A DNA stretch of 64,000 bases from UBA1366 sp047602575 (GCA_047602575.1 JASGGY010000003.1:310001-374000); one strand, 5' to 3'. Positions 7,840-17,597 are shown, numbered from the stretch's first letter. The notes: a model not told the origin generated them from the sequence alone. Translations and numbers: made by a program.

Positions 7840-9360
7840 GTGAACCGATTCTTCAGCAGGGCGCATACGCAGGAACAGCAGGACGCGTTTTTTCGCGAGA
7901 AAACCGCATCGATGAACAGCGTTCTTGGCACCGAAACCTTTGACACCTCCGTCGCGGTGAATGCCGAGAAAATCCGCGCGCTATTCAAGGATGTGGATTC
8001 GCTCGTGGTGCGGGAGCTGAAAAATCCCGCGACGGGGCTTGATGTTGTCCTCTGTTTCTGCGAATGCGTGGTGGAGAAATTTCTCATCAACGAATCGCTG
8101 ATCAAACCGCTTCTGTCCGCGGATTTTCATGCCGCGAAACCGTCGCTATCGGAATACCTGCAACAAAGCGTTCTGACCATCAACGATATTTATGAAACCG
8201 ATCAGCTTCCCGCCGTAATCGAATCGCTGACCACGGGCGACACGATTCTGTTCGCGCAAGGCTCCGACAAAGCGGTCATTGTCAACACCAAGGGCTTTGT
8301 CACACGCGCAATTGTCGAGCCGGAAAGCGAAAAAATCGTATCCGGTCCGCATGATGGCTTTAACGAAAGCCTTGTGCAGAGTCTGTCCCTGCTGCGCAGG
8401 CGCATCCGTTCAAACCGGCTGAAAATGAAATACCGCACCGTCGGCAGAATGACCAACACCAAAATCTGCATCTGCTACATCGAAGGCGTTGTCGAACCGG
8501 CGATGCTCGACGAATTGTACAAAAGGCTTGACCGGATACATCCCGACTCGCTGATGGATTCGTATTATATTCAAGAGCAGCTCAAGGACCGCGTTCTGAC
8601 TCCTTTTCAAACCATCGGCTCAAGCGAACGGCCGGATGTGGTTGCCTCGCGGATTCTCGAGGGGAAAATCGCGCTGTTCGTAGACGGCAGCCCGATGGTG
8701 CTGACGATGCCGTTTTACTTTATCGAAAATTTCCACAACTGCGGCGATTATTATATCAATCTTTTTATGGCAAGCTTTACGCGGCTGCTCAGAATGATCG
8801 GCGTTACGATATCCGTGCTGATTCCGGGGCTTTATATCGCGATCGTGGCGTTCCAGCATGAGGTGCTGCCCACACCGCTTTTGATCAACATCACCGCGGA
8901 GCGGTCGAATGTCCCCCTGCCCGCTGGACTGGAAATCATTGTGATGCTGTTCATGTTCGACATCCTGCTGGAAAGCGGTGTGCGGATGCCGAACAGCATC
9001 GGGCAGACGCTGAGCATTGTCGGCGCGCTTGTCATCGGACAGGCAGCGGTGCAGGCAAAGCTGATCGCCGCACCGATGATCATCATCATCTCCCTGACCG
9101 GCATCACGGCGTTGCTTGTGCCGAAGATGTATGCGTCGGTAGTGTTTATGCGGACGTGGGTGCTGCTCTTGTCCATCACCTTCGGCACGTTCGGTTTTAT
9201 TCTGGCATCAATGGTTGTGATCATCCACATTTTAAATTTGAAAACATTGGGCATTCCGTATGCGAATGCGTCGGGCGTTTTCTCAAAACGCCGTCTGCGG
9301 GATATGATTATCCGGGCGCCGATTTCAACTTTGAAACAAACGGACGCGGATTGTAAATAA
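7840..9360 (+). CDS. gerAA: Spore germination receptor subunit A (GerA family)
   Basis: 506 residues. A large soluble N-terminal half (about 1-290) with family landmarks such as GDTILFAQG, MTNTKICICYIEGVV and VDGSPMVLTMPFYF is followed by about five membrane helices (LIPGLYIAIVAFQHEVLPT onward). GerA-type A subunits sit in the inner spore membrane and form the ion channel and germinant response unit with B and C. The GTG start at 7840 has GAAAGGAG upstream. It opens a four-gene operon A-C-D-B; expected forespore (sigma-G) control is family knowledge, as I could not pin a sigma-G box. Confidence 0.95.
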   Translation: MNRFFSRAHTQEQQDAFFREKTASMNSVLGTETFDTSVAVNAEKIRALFKDVDSLVVRELKNPATGLDVVLCFCECVVEKFLINESLIKPLLSADFHAAKPSLSEYLQQSVLTINDIYETDQLPAVIESLTTGDTILFAQGSDKAVIVNTKGFVTRAIVEPESEKIVSGPHDGFNESLVQSLSLLRRRIRSNRLKMKYRTVGRMTNTKICICYIEGVVEPAMLDELYKRLDRIHPDSLMDSYYIQEQLKDRVLTPFQTIGSSERPDVVASRILEGKIALFVDGSPMVLTMPFYFIENFHNCGDYYINLFMASFTRLLRMIGVTISVLIPGLYIAIVAFQHEVLPTPLLINITAERSNVPLPAGLEIIVMLFMFDILLESGVRMPNSIGQTLSIVGALVIGQAAVQAKLIAAPMIIIISLTGITALLVPKMYASVVFMRTWVLLLSITFGTFGFILASMVVIIHILNLKTLGIPYANASGVFSKRRLRDMIIRAPISTLKQTDADCK

Positions 9361-9383
9361 CCCCGCGCGAAAGGGAGCTGCTT

Positions 9384-10547
9384 ATGCAGGCATTGTACTT
9401 GAAAAAAAAACTGCTTTGCGTGGCAGCGGTGCTTTTGATGATGCTGCCTCTGACCGGCTGCTGGAGCTATGTGGGGCTCAATGAAATTGCAATCGTCTAC
9501 GGCGTTGCCGTTGACAAAAACGACGACGGAACCTATCATATGAGCTTTGAAAGCTCCGATCTCACCGCGGTCGGAACCGGAAAAAGCACAACGGTTCTCA
9601 TCGAGGGTGACGGTGTGACCATTCATGACGCGGTGCGCAACGCAATGCTGAACACCAAGTCCACGTTGTATTTCGGCAACTGCGACATCCTGATCATCAG
9701 CAGCCGGATTGCCGCGCAGGACGGGCTTCGCTCGGTGATGGATTTTTTTTATAAAAACACAGGCATCCGCGAAACCAATCTGCTTTCCATCTCGAAAATG
9801 GAAACCGCCAAGGAGGTACTCGGTGCTTACATGCAGACCCCGCACATCGCAAGCACCGATATTTACACCCAGATCATCGAGGATAACCAAGCGACCTGCA
9901 CCTTGCTGGTCACGCGCATTTTCGAATTCTATAACCTCATGCAGCTTGACGGGCAGCAGTCCGTCGGCCTTCCGGGGCTTGTGACGGTGGTTAAGGACAA
10001 CAAAAAGATCATTGAGCTTGACGGAACGGTTGTGCTCAAGGACGACAAGCTTGCCGGTTACCTTACGCCGCTTCAGGGACGCATGGTGATGCTCGCGCGC
10101 GGAGAATGCAAGGGCGGGATGCTGAGCTTTAAAACGGATGCGCTCACCGGAAAGGAAGAGAATGTTTCCGTCGGGATACGCGGCTGTCAAGCGAAGATTT
10201 CATTCACCGATCATGACGGAATACCGGATTTTCATATCAAGGTCAAGGCAAAGGTATATCTGATCGAGGGCGCGATTCCTGCGGGTACGAAAATGACAGA
10301 CTGTATCAGCACCGTGAAAAAGCTCACAGAGGCATATATTAACACGAATCTCGAACACACCGCGCGGTATTTGTTCGACGACTTAAACTGTGATGTCATC
10401 GGGCTGGGTGCGGATATTTACCGGCACGATTTTCACTATTGGTACGACTTGCGCGACAATTGGAGCGCGCTGATGAACCGGATTCCGGTGACGGTTGACA
10501 GCGATGTGACCGTGCTTTCCACCGGAAAATCTAAAAGCTTTTATTAA
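9384..10547 (+). CDS. gerAC: Spore germination lipoprotein subunit C (Ger(x)C family)
   Basis: 387 residues. A signal peptide with lipobox LTGC (Cys26) means it would be diacylglycerylated and face the outer side of the inner spore membrane. The mature start CWSYVGLNEIAIVYGVAVDK matches the GerAC N-terminus, and three mixed alpha/beta domains follow. ATG 9384 has a GAAAGGGAG site, 23 bases behind the A subunit gene. Here C is second in the operon, whereas the B. subtilis order is A-B-C. Confidence 0.93.
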   Translation: MQALYLKKKLLCVAAVLLMMLPLTGCWSYVGLNEIAIVYGVAVDKNDDGTYHMSFESSDLTAVGTGKSTTVLIEGDGVTIHDAVRNAMLNTKSTLYFGNCDILIISSRIAAQDGLRSVMDFFYKNTGIRETNLLSISKMETAKEVLGAYMQTPHIASTDIYTQIIEDNQATCTLLVTRIFEFYNLMQLDGQQSVGLPGLVTVVKDNKKIIELDGTVVLKDDKLAGYLTPLQGRMVMLARGECKGGMLSFKTDALTGKEENVSVGIRGCQAKISFTDHDGIPDFHIKVKAKVYLIEGAIPAGTKMTDCISTVKKLTEAYINTNLEHTARYLFDDLNCDVIGLGADIYRHDFHYWYDLRDNWSALMNRIPVTVDSDVTVLSTGKSKSFY

Positions 10548-10561
10548 AAGGAGGCAGCCGT

Positions 10562-10771
10562 ATGCTGCTGGTCATTACGATTGCTATTTTAGCAGCGGCG
10601 CTGCTTGCCGATTTCTTCCCGAACATCCGGCGTTTTTCCCGGCGCGAAACCATCACGTATCTTGCTTTTTTTACGGTCTGTGCCGTTGTTGTGACGCTGT
10701 ATACCTTTGGCATCTACACCCCCGTGCCGTCGCGGTTTTTTAACCAGGCATTCGGAAATATCAAGCTTTAG
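10562..10771 (+). CDS. Small two-helix germination operon protein (D subunit-like)
   Basis: 69 residues: an N-terminal hydrophobic helix (MLLVITIAILAAALLADF), a short basic loop, and a second helix (ITYLAFFTVCAVVVTLYTF). It lies between the C and B subunit genes with an AAAGGAGG site. Size, topology and position fit the D proteins found in some Bacillus gerA-type operons, which modulate germination; this assignment rests on position and topology, not on a sequence match I can demonstrate. Confidence 0.7.
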   Translation: MLLVITIAILAAALLADFFPNIRRFSRRETITYLAFFTVCAVVVTLYTFGIYTPVPSRFFNQAFGNIKL

Positions 10772-10795
10772 CCTTGCGGGAAAGGAGCATTCCCT

Positions 10796-11911
10796 TTGAG
10801 TAATCGCACGCTGACAATCCCGCAGGCGGTAGCGCTGCTGGTCGTGTTCATGTTCGGAACGGTCGTGATTCTGGGAATCAATTCCGACAACGAGCAGGAT
10901 TCCCTGATTGCGTTTTGTACGAGCATCGTTTTTATCATCCCGTTCGGACTCATTTTTGCGAAAATCGCAGCGCTGAATCCGGAAACGGATTTGTTTCAAA
11001 TCACCGAACGCGTTCTCGGAAAGGTCTTTGCGTCCATCGCGGCGGTGCTGATTCTGTGGTATTGCGTTCTGGTCGCCGGCGCGGTGGTGTTCACCTTTGT
11101 CTGCTTTGTTCAGGTGACGTCCATGCCGGAAACGCCGTCGCTTCTGTTCTCGGCAGGGATGATCGCGGTATGTATTTATCTGGCAAAAAGCCCTGTATCC
11201 ACACTCGGGAAATGCTCGGTTCTGCTGATGATCATTCTCGTTTTGTTCATGGCTTTTATCACCTTTATGCTCATCGGCGAGATGCACGTTGAAAACCTGA
11301 TGCCGTTTTTTGAGCATCCCCTCCCGAAGATGTTTTACAGCGGATTTGGAACCGCCGTCTTTCCCTTTTCACAAAGCTTCCTGCTCCTTGCACTGGGCAA
11401 CAGCTTCAAGCAGGGGGCGAGCATGAAAAAGGTTTTTATCTGGGCGTTTCTCATCGAATTTGTGATTTTCTTTTTTGTGATTTTCCGCAACCTCACCGTA
11501 CTGGGTTATCCGATGCTGGTCGCGGAATACTACCCCTCGTTCATCGCGGCGCGTCTGGTGAAATTTGGTACTTTTATGATGCGCATCGAGGTGCTTGTGA
11601 CGCTGAACATGGTGCTTGCCGGAATCATCAAGGTCACGCTGTGCCTGATTGCGGGGGCGAAGGCGGTTGCCTATCTGCTGCGGTCAACAGATTACCGCCG
11701 GATGGTGATGCCGGTGTCGCTGCTGATTCTCGCGGAATCGCTCGTGGTGTTCCGCAGCGCGGCGGATGAAGATCAACAGCTCAAAAGCTATCCGCTGCTT
11801 AACTTCCCCGTCAGCGTTCTGCTGCCGGTTGTCATCCTCATCGCATCGCTGATCAAAAAGCACCGCACCCCCGCCGCACCAAAGCCCCATATTCCGGAGA
11901 AGATACCGTAA
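10796..11911 (+). CDS. gerAB: Spore germination permease subunit B (GerAB/endospore family)
   Basis: 371 residues, about ten membrane helices, APC-superfamily fold. N-terminal LTIPQAVALLVVFMFGTVVI and the GEMHVENLMPFFEHPL segment are typical of GerAB proteins, the germinant-binding subunit. The start is a TTG at 10796, placed 9 bases after GAAAGGAG. It is the last gene of the A-C-D-B operon and ends at a perfect GC-rich terminator. Confidence 0.93.
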   Translation: MSNRTLTIPQAVALLVVFMFGTVVILGINSDNEQDSLIAFCTSIVFIIPFGLIFAKIAALNPETDLFQITERVLGKVFASIAAVLILWYCVLVAGAVVFTFVCFVQVTSMPETPSLLFSAGMIAVCIYLAKSPVSTLGKCSVLLMIILVLFMAFITFMLIGEMHVENLMPFFEHPLPKMFYSGFGTAVFPFSQSFLLLALGNSFKQGASMKKVFIWAFLIEFVIFFFVIFRNLTVLGYPMLVAEYYPSFIAARLVKFGTFMMRIEVLVTLNMVLAGIIKVTLCLIAGAKAVAYLLRSTDYRRMVMPVSLLILAESLVVFRSAADEDQQLKSYPLLNFPVSVLLPVVILIASLIKKHRTPAAPKPHIPEKIP

Positions 11912-11953
11912 AAAACCGCCGCCCGTCTTTTTCACAAACGGGCGGCGGAATTG
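11911..11953. terminator. Bidirectional terminator between gerAB and pcrA
   Basis: Perfect 11-bp stem CCGCCGCCCGT (11916-11926) / ACGGGCGGCGG (11938-11948), preceded by A5 and followed by a T-rich tail, between two convergent genes. Confidence 0.9.
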
Positions 11954-14317
11954 TTATATTTTCTTGATTTTCGCGAAATTCGCCATGATTTTTTTTGTGC
12001 CAACTTTTTCAAACGCGACTTCCAGCATGGTGTCGCTGGACATCACCACGGCGGAAACCACCGTTCCCGCGCCGAAAATGTTGTGGCTCACCGAATCGCC
12101 TACCTTGAAATCGCGGTGGGTTTCCTTGGGTGCGTCGGTGCGGCGCTTGTTGGCGAGCTGCTCCTGCAGGCTTAAGCTTGCGGGGGAAACGCCGGCGACT
12201 CCGGCGGTGATCTTCTCGGTCAGTCCAAGCTCCTCCGAACGGGTGAGCAGGGTCTGCGGGATTTCTTTCACAAAGCGCGACACGCGGTTGCGGTTTGTCA
12301 TGCCGTAAAGCATCCGCTCGGCGCAATGTACGAGGAACAGCCTGCGTTTTGCACGTGTGACGGCGACATAGGCAAGCCTGCGCTCCTCCTCAACGTCCGC
12401 CTCACTCTCCAGACTGCGGGCAGACGGGAACACGTTCTCCTCCATCCCCACGACGAACACATTGGGGAACTCCAGCCCTTTCGCGGCATGGATGGTCATC
12501 ATCACCACATAGTCCGCGCTGTCGTCAAGCCCGTCAATGTCGGTGTAAAGCGCAATTTCCTCGAGGAAACCTGCAAGCGACGGTTCTTCGGCATTCGCAC
12601 CGTATTCGATCATGGTGGACTTCAGCTCGTTGATGTTGTCGAGGCGGGCAAGCCCCTCCTCGCCCTGCTCACGCAGCGACTTGGCGTAGCCGGTTTTGAT
12701 GAGCATGGTGTCGAGCAGCTCGTCTAACGGTGCTTCCTCAGAAAGCGCAGTCAGTTCGTCAAACACGGCGGCAAGTTCGGTCAGGGGCTTCGCTTTTTTC
12801 GCAAGCGGACCGAGTTCCGCGGCGCTGCGCATCACCGCAACGGGCGTTTCGCGGATGTCGCTTACAATCTGCTCTAACACCGCAACGGTTGCGTCGCCGA
12901 TTCCGCGTTTGGGTTCGTTGATGATGCGCCTGAGCCGGAGCATATCGGCGTTGTTGTTGATGACATGGAGATACGCCAGCACGTCCTTGATTTCCTTGCG
13001 GTCATAGAATTTTAAGCCACCGAAAATCTTATACGGGATGCCCGCCGCAATCATCCCCTGCTCGAGGGAATTTGACTGTGCGTTGACGCGGTACAACACA
13101 GCGCAGTCGCTGTACTTCCCGCCGGTCTTAATGGTGTCGAGAATGCTTTCGGCAACGAATTTCGCTTCCCCGCGCTCGTTGGCGGCTTTATAGACGGTGA
13201 TTTTTTCGCCGTCGCCGCTGTCCGTCCACAGGCTCTTGCCTTTTCTGCCGAGATTGTTCTTAATCAGCTCGTTTGCGCCGGAAAGAATGTTCTGGGTCGA
13301 GCGGTAATTCTGCTCAAGCCGGATGACGGTGCAGGTATCGAATTGCTTTTCAAACGAGAGAATGTTCTCGATGGTCGCCCCGCGGAAACGGTAAATACTC
13401 TGGTCGTCGTCGCCCACCACGCAGAGATTGCGGTGCTTTCCCGACAAGAGGGAAACCAGCTTGTACTGCACCATATTGGTGTCTTGATACTCGTCAACGA
13501 GAATGAATTTGTATAGATTCTGGTAATGCTCCAGAATCTCCGGGTTGTCCTCAAAGAGGGTGACGGTGTGGCAGATGATGTCGTCGAAATCCATGGCATT
13601 CGCCGCGCGGAGCTTGCTCTGGTACAGCTTGTAGATTTTCGCGATGACCAGCGTTTTATAGTCGCCCGCCGCGGAGGTTTCAAACTGCGCGGGCTTGACA
13701 AGGCGATCCTTCTGGCGCGAAATCTCGGTCAGAATCATGCGGGGCGCGAACATTTTCTCAGAAATGTCCAGCTCCTGCAGACAGGATTTAACCAACCGCT
13801 GCGCGTCGTCGGAGTCGTAGATGGTGAAGTTGCGCGCAAAGCCGATCGCTTCGCACTCGCGCCGCAGAATCCGCACGCACGCGGAGTGGAAGGTTGCCGC
13901 GGTGATCCCCCGTCCATCCTCGCCGAGCATCGCGGAAAGCCGCTCCTTCAGCTCCCCCGCCGCTTTGTTGGTGAAGGTGATGGCAAGAATGCTCCACGGC
14001 TTGACGCAATTGTAGGTGCAGATTTCCCGCAGGCGCGCGGAATCGGTTTCTTTTCCGGCAGCGTAATCGCCTAAGAACGCTTCGTCCCCCGGCGCAAGTT
14101 CGCCGGCAAACGCGTCGGTGTGGTATGCGTCGCCGAAGAAAATCATGTTCGCAATGCGGTTGACAATGACCGTTGTCTTGCCGCTTCCCGCTCCGGCGAG
14201 AATCAGCACTGGGCCGTTTATCTGGAAAACCGCTTCGCGCTGCATGGCGTTCATGCGGTTAAAATACTGTTCGAGTGCGCGGCGTCTGACCGCGGCTAGG
14301 TGTTCGTTGCGCATCAT
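11954..14317 (-). CDS. pcrA: ATP-dependent DNA helicase PcrA/UvrD
   Basis: 787 residues from ATG 14317. An in-frame GTG 14 codons upstream lacks a ribosome binding site. Superfamily 1A 3'-5' helicase: Walker A AGAGSGKT (about 41-48), ITFTNKAA, DEYQDTN, VGDDDQSIYRFRGA, LEQNYRS, TIHAAKGLEF and VAVTRAKR, plus a C-terminal Tudor-like tail (FKVGDSVSHNIFGAGTVV). It works in nucleotide-excision and replication repair. An insertion of about 40 residues sits between motif I and motif Ia (about 57-95). Convergent with the germination operon. Confidence 0.95.
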   Translation of the reverse strand: MMRNEHLAAVRRRALEQYFNRMNAMQREAVFQINGPVLILAGAGSGKTTVIVNRIANMIFFGDAYHTDAFAGELAPGDEAFLGDYAAGKETDSARLREICTYNCVKPWSILAITFTNKAAGELKERLSAMLGEDGRGITAATFHSACVRILRRECEAIGFARNFTIYDSDDAQRLVKSCLQELDISEKMFAPRMILTEISRQKDRLVKPAQFETSAAGDYKTLVIAKIYKLYQSKLRAANAMDFDDIICHTVTLFEDNPEILEHYQNLYKFILVDEYQDTNMVQYKLVSLLSGKHRNLCVVGDDDQSIYRFRGATIENILSFEKQFDTCTVIRLEQNYRSTQNILSGANELIKNNLGRKGKSLWTDSGDGEKITVYKAANERGEAKFVAESILDTIKTGGKYSDCAVLYRVNAQSNSLEQGMIAAGIPYKIFGGLKFYDRKEIKDVLAYLHVINNNADMLRLRRIINEPKRGIGDATVAVLEQIVSDIRETPVAVMRSAAELGPLAKKAKPLTELAAVFDELTALSEEAPLDELLDTMLIKTGYAKSLREQGEEGLARLDNINELKSTMIEYGANAEEPSLAGFLEEIALYTDIDGLDDSADYVVMMTIHAAKGLEFPNVFVVGMEENVFPSARSLESEADVEEERRLAYVAVTRAKRRLFLVHCAERMLYGMTNRNRVSRFVKEIPQTLLTRSEELGLTEKITAGVAGVSPASLSLQEQLANKRRTDAPKETHRDFKVGDSVSHNIFGAGTVVSAVVMSSDTMLEVAFEKVGTKKIMANFAKIKKI

Positions 14318-14426
14318 GTTGTAAAAAAACCCCCGGTATTGTAATTTCGTTGGCGGCACAGCGTGCGCGCGGCGGTCGCGTTTTGACGGATGTTTTCCGG
14401 AACAAAAAGCTTAAATGCTGTGTTTT

Positions 14427-14455
14427 ATTATAGCATAATTTCGGGATGAATGAAA
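14427..14455 (-). promoter_or_regulatory. Possible pcrA promoter
   Basis: On the minus strand, TATAAT (14432-14427) lies 17 bases after a weak TTTCAT -35 (14455-14450), about 110 bases before the pcrA start. Confidence 0.45.
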
Positions 14456-14524
14456 GACCTTTTCGCAATTTTATTTTTCCAAAAAATTTTTTTGAATAAA
14501 GCTGAAATTTTTTTGCCAAAGCAG

Positions 14525-14553
14525 TGGTAATTGCTTAGAAAATATAGTATAAT
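14525..14553 (+). promoter_or_regulatory. Possible promoter of the AI-2E family gene
   Basis: TATAAT (14548-14553) with a weak TGGTAA -35 at 17-base spacing. It supports a translation start downstream, at 14588 or 14606. Confidence 0.4.
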
Positions 14554-14587
14554 AAATTTGTATATCATTGCATGGATCAAAAAAGAA

Positions 14588-15883
14588 ATGGGGTTTCTCC
14601 GGAGCATGAAAATAAACACCAACCGAAAATACACCACCGTCGCCGCCTACGCGCTGCTTGTCATCGGCATCAGCCTTTTAATGGTCATTGTCATCTTCAA
14701 GTTCAACACCATTCTGCGGATTCTCAGCGTGGTGACCGAGCTGTTAATGCCGGTATTCTGGGGCATCGGCATCGCGTTTCTGCTCAACCCGATTATGGTG
14801 AAAACCGAAAAAATGCTTTTAAAATACGTCATCAAGCAGAACAAGCACCCGATGGTGCTGCGGGCAATTTCCGTGACGATCTGCTCGCTGGTTTTCATAC
14901 TGATCGTAGGCGGTGCGATTGCCATCATTCTGCCGGAGATTCTGCGCAGCCTGACGGATATTTTCAACAACATCGGCGTGCTGTTCACAAAGCTCCAGAA
15001 CTGGGCGAACCGGCTGCTGGGCAATTATCCGGAGCTTTCCCGCGTGGCAACTGAAAAGATCACCGAGTTTTCAAAAGACACCAATACGCTGGTCGAAAAA
15101 ACCCAGCCTGTGATTACCGACATTCTGACCGGCGCATGGAATTTCGTAACAGTGGTCAAAGACTTCCTGCTGGGCTTTATCGTGTCGATTTACCTTCTGG
15201 CAAGCAAGGAAAAAATGATGGCGCAGCTGAAAAAAGTCATGCTCGCGCTGTTCAAGAAAAACACCTGTGCGACGGTATTCCGCATCGGCAACCAGTGCAA
15301 CAAGGTTTTCTCGGGCTTCATCATCGGCAAGCTCATTGACTCGACGATTGTGGGCATTCTGACCTTTATCGGGTTGACAGTGATGCACATGCCGTATGCG
15401 GCGATGATTGCGGTGCTGATCGGCGTAACGGACATCATCCCGTTTTTCGGGCCGTTTCTGGGCGCTGTTCCAGCGGGGCTGCTGCTTTTGATGGTGGACA
15501 CGAAGTATGTGCTGCCGTTTGCGATTTTCATTCTGGTGATGCAGCAGGTTGACGGCAACTTAATCAGCCCCAAAATTCTGGGCGACTCCACAGGGTTGCC
15601 GGCGTTCTGGGTCATTGTGTCGCTGTTTGTGGGCGGCGGGCTGTTCGGCTTCATCGGGATGCTGCTGTGCGTGCCGACCTGTGCGATTTTGTATGATCTG
15701 ACGCGCTCGTTCGTCGAGGGACGGCTTGACAAAAAGAACCTTCCCGTGGAAACAGACGCGTATCTCGGCGGCGCTGCGCAATTCTACACCCCGCCAAACA
15801 ACGGAAAAACGCTCACGAAAGCGGAGCTGGAGCAGGTTGTTGTTCCGCCGACGGAGACGGTGAATCAGGCGAAACGGAAATAG
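14588..15883 (+). CDS. AI-2E family transporter / permease
   Basis: 431 residues. An N-terminal pair of helices (TTVAAYALLVIGISLLMVIV), a long amphipathic middle region, then a cluster of helices with the family hallmark FIIGKLIDSTIVGILTFIGL, DIIPFFGPFLGAVPAGLL and QQVDGNLISPKILGDSTGLP. Members are exporters of varied or unknown substrates. The start at ATG 14588 is preferred because more upstream codons would precede the -10 box; ATG 14606 is an alternative. It stands alone and ends at a strong terminator. Confidence 0.88.
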   Translation: MGFLRSMKINTNRKYTTVAAYALLVIGISLLMVIVIFKFNTILRILSVVTELLMPVFWGIGIAFLLNPIMVKTEKMLLKYVIKQNKHPMVLRAISVTICSLVFILIVGGAIAIILPEILRSLTDIFNNIGVLFTKLQNWANRLLGNYPELSRVATEKITEFSKDTNTLVEKTQPVITDILTGAWNFVTVVKDFLLGFIVSIYLLASKEKMMAQLKKVMLALFKKNTCATVFRIGNQCNKVFSGFIIGKLIDSTIVGILTFIGLTVMHMPYAAMIAVLIGVTDIIPFFGPFLGAVPAGLLLLMVDTKYVLPFAIFILVMQQVDGNLISPKILGDSTGLPAFWVIVSLFVGGGLFGFIGMLLCVPTCAILYDLTRSFVEGRLDKKNLPVETDAYLGGAAQFYTPPNNGKTLTKAELEQVVVPPTETVNQAKRK

Positions 15884-15899
15884 GCCAAGATATAAAACG

Positions 15900-15941
15900 C
15901 TCCCCCTACGGCAGATGTTCAGTCTGCGCGGGGGAGTTTTT
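15900..15941 (+). terminator. Terminator after the AI-2E family gene
   Basis: CTCCCCC / GGGGGAG outer stem (15900-15906 with 15930-15936), an inner GCAGA/TCTGC helix, then TTTTTC. Confidence 0.85.
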
Positions 15942-15979
15942 CATTCGCCGGCGTATCCGTGCTATCGTATTCCGTGCGC

Positions 15980-16014
15980 AAAAAACCTCCCCGAACTCAA
16001 TCGGAGAGGTTTTC
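15980..16014 (-). terminator. Terminator after gpmI
   Basis: On the minus strand, CCTCTCCGA pairs with TCGGGGAGG (one wobble), followed by TTTTTT. It ends the glycolytic gene run. Confidence 0.85.
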
Positions 16015-16022
16015 ACTTTTAC

Positions 16023-17597
16023 CTAATCAATCATCGAAGCTTCCCAGCAAACCGGCGGGGTCAAACCGAACAGCTTTGCCACCGTGGGCGCGACATTTGC
16101 AAGCCCGAAGCTGCCATCCTTGATCTCATAGCGCGTTTCGGTGTCGTAAATGATAAACGGCACTTTGTTGAGCGAATGCGCCGTGCGCACGGCAAGCTCG
16201 CCCTTTTTGTTCTTTTCGAGCATCTCGTCGGCATTGCCGTGATCGGCGGTCACAAGCAGCGTGAAGTCATGCTCCGCGCAAGCCTTAATCAGCCGCGCAA
16301 GCCCCAAATCAACCGCTTCCACTGCGATGATGGTAGAATCCCAGCTTCCGGTGTGCCCGACCATGTCGCCGTTGGGGAAATTGCAACGGATGAAGTCGTA
16401 CTTGCCCGATTTTACCGCCGCAATCACGTCGTCGGCAATCTCCGCGGACTTCATCCACGGACGCTGGTCAAAGCTGATGCGGTCGGAGGGGATTTCATAA
16501 AATGTTTCCAGTTCCTCGCTGAATTTCTCGGACTTGTTGCCGTTCCAGAAATAGGTCACATGACCAAATTTCTGTGTTTCCGAAACCGCGTACTGGCGTA
16601 GCTTGTTCGCAACCAGCAGCTCGGACAGTGTATTGGTGATCTCCGGCGGATTGACAAGGTAATCCTTGGGCAGGTTCAGGTCGCCGTCGTATTGCAGCAT
16701 ACCTGCATACAGCGCGTTGGGTCTTGTTCCGCGGTCAAAATACGGGAAGTCGTCGTTGTCAAACGCCATCGACATTTCAATCGCGCGGTCGCCGCGGAAG
16801 TTAAAGAAAATCACACTGTCGTCGTCGGTAATTTTGCCCACCGGCGCGCCGTTTTCGGCGATGACAAAGCTCGGCAAATCCTGATCGCCCAGCGAGGTTT
16901 CCGCGCGCAGGGTGTTCACCGCGTCGGTTGTGGTAGCGAATTGTCTGCCGATGCCGTGAATGTGGACGTTCCAGCCGTCCTCAACCATGCCCCAGTCGGC
17001 TTGGTAGCGGTCCATGGTGATTTTCATTCTGCCGCCGCCGGATGCGATTTTTGCGTCGAAATCCGTATCGTTGAGGCTTGCCATGCAGGCTTCCAGCTCG
17101 TCCACATACTGAAGCGCCGATGTGGACGGCACATCGCGTCCGTCCAGCAGCGCGTGAACACGGACTTTTTTGACGCCCTCGGCTTTCGCTTTTGCGATCA
17201 TCTTTTCGACGTGGGCGATGTTGGAATGCACATTGCCGTCGGACAGAAGCCCCATAAAATGCAGCATGCTGTTCTTTTCCTTGGCATTGGCAATGAGCTT
17301 TTTCCATGTTGCGGAAGCAAAAAGCTTGCCGCTTTCGAGCGACTCGTTGACAAGCTTTGCGCCCTGCGCGTAAATCTGACCGCAGCCGAGTGCGTTGTGA
17401 CCGACCTCGCTGTTGCCCATATCGTCGTCGGAGGGCAGTCCCACCGCGCCGCCATGGGCTTTGAGTGCGGTGTTGGGATAGGTTTTCAGGAGCATATCCA
17501 AAACAGGTGTGTTTGCGGCGGTGACCGCGTCGCCGATGCCGGTGGAGCTGAAGCCCACGCCGTCCATCACAACCAGAACAACAGGTTTTCTTGCCAT
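16023..17597 (-). CDS. gpmI: 2,3-bisphosphoglycerate-independent phosphoglycerate mutase
   Basis: Interconverts 3- and 2-phosphoglycerate using two Mn2+ ions. 524 residues, slightly longer than the usual 510. N-terminal VVMDGVG supplies the metal-binding Asp12; the catalytic Ser63 lies in DMGNSEVGH. ALLDGRDVP, FNFRGDRA and the C-terminal VTADHGNADEM carry substrate and metal ligands. It lies 24 bases after tpiA and is the last gene of the minus-strand pgk-x-x-tpiA-gpmI run, closed by a terminator. Confidence 0.97.
   Translation of the reverse strand: MARKPVVLVVMDGVGFSSTGIGDAVTAANTPVLDMLLKTYPNTALKAHGGAVGLPSDDDMGNSEVGHNALGCGQIYAQGAKLVNESLESGKLFASATWKKLIANAKEKNSMLHFMGLLSDGNVHSNIAHVEKMIAKAKAEGVKKVRVHALLDGRDVPSTSALQYVDELEACMASLNDTDFDAKIASGGGRMKITMDRYQADWGMVEDGWNVHIHGIGRQFATTTDAVNTLRAETSLGDQDLPSFVIAENGAPVGKITDDDSVIFFNFRGDRAIEMSMAFDNDDFPYFDRGTRPNALYAGMLQYDGDLNLPKDYLVNPPEITNTLSELLVANKLRQYAVSETQKFGHVTYFWNGNKSEKFSEELETFYEIPSDRISFDQRPWMKSAEIADDVIAAVKSGKYDFIRCNFPNGDMVGHTGSWDSTIIAVEAVDLGLARLIKACAEHDFTLLVTADHGNADEMLEKNKKGELAVRTAHSLNKVPFIIYDTETRYEIKDGSFGLANVAPTVAKLFGLTPPVCWEASMID

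Noticed and set aside
8832..10190. 452-codon minus-strand frame across the germination genes
   Set aside because: It is an antisense shadow of the gerA-type A and C genes, which show clear family motifs; the His/Arg-rich product has no domain.
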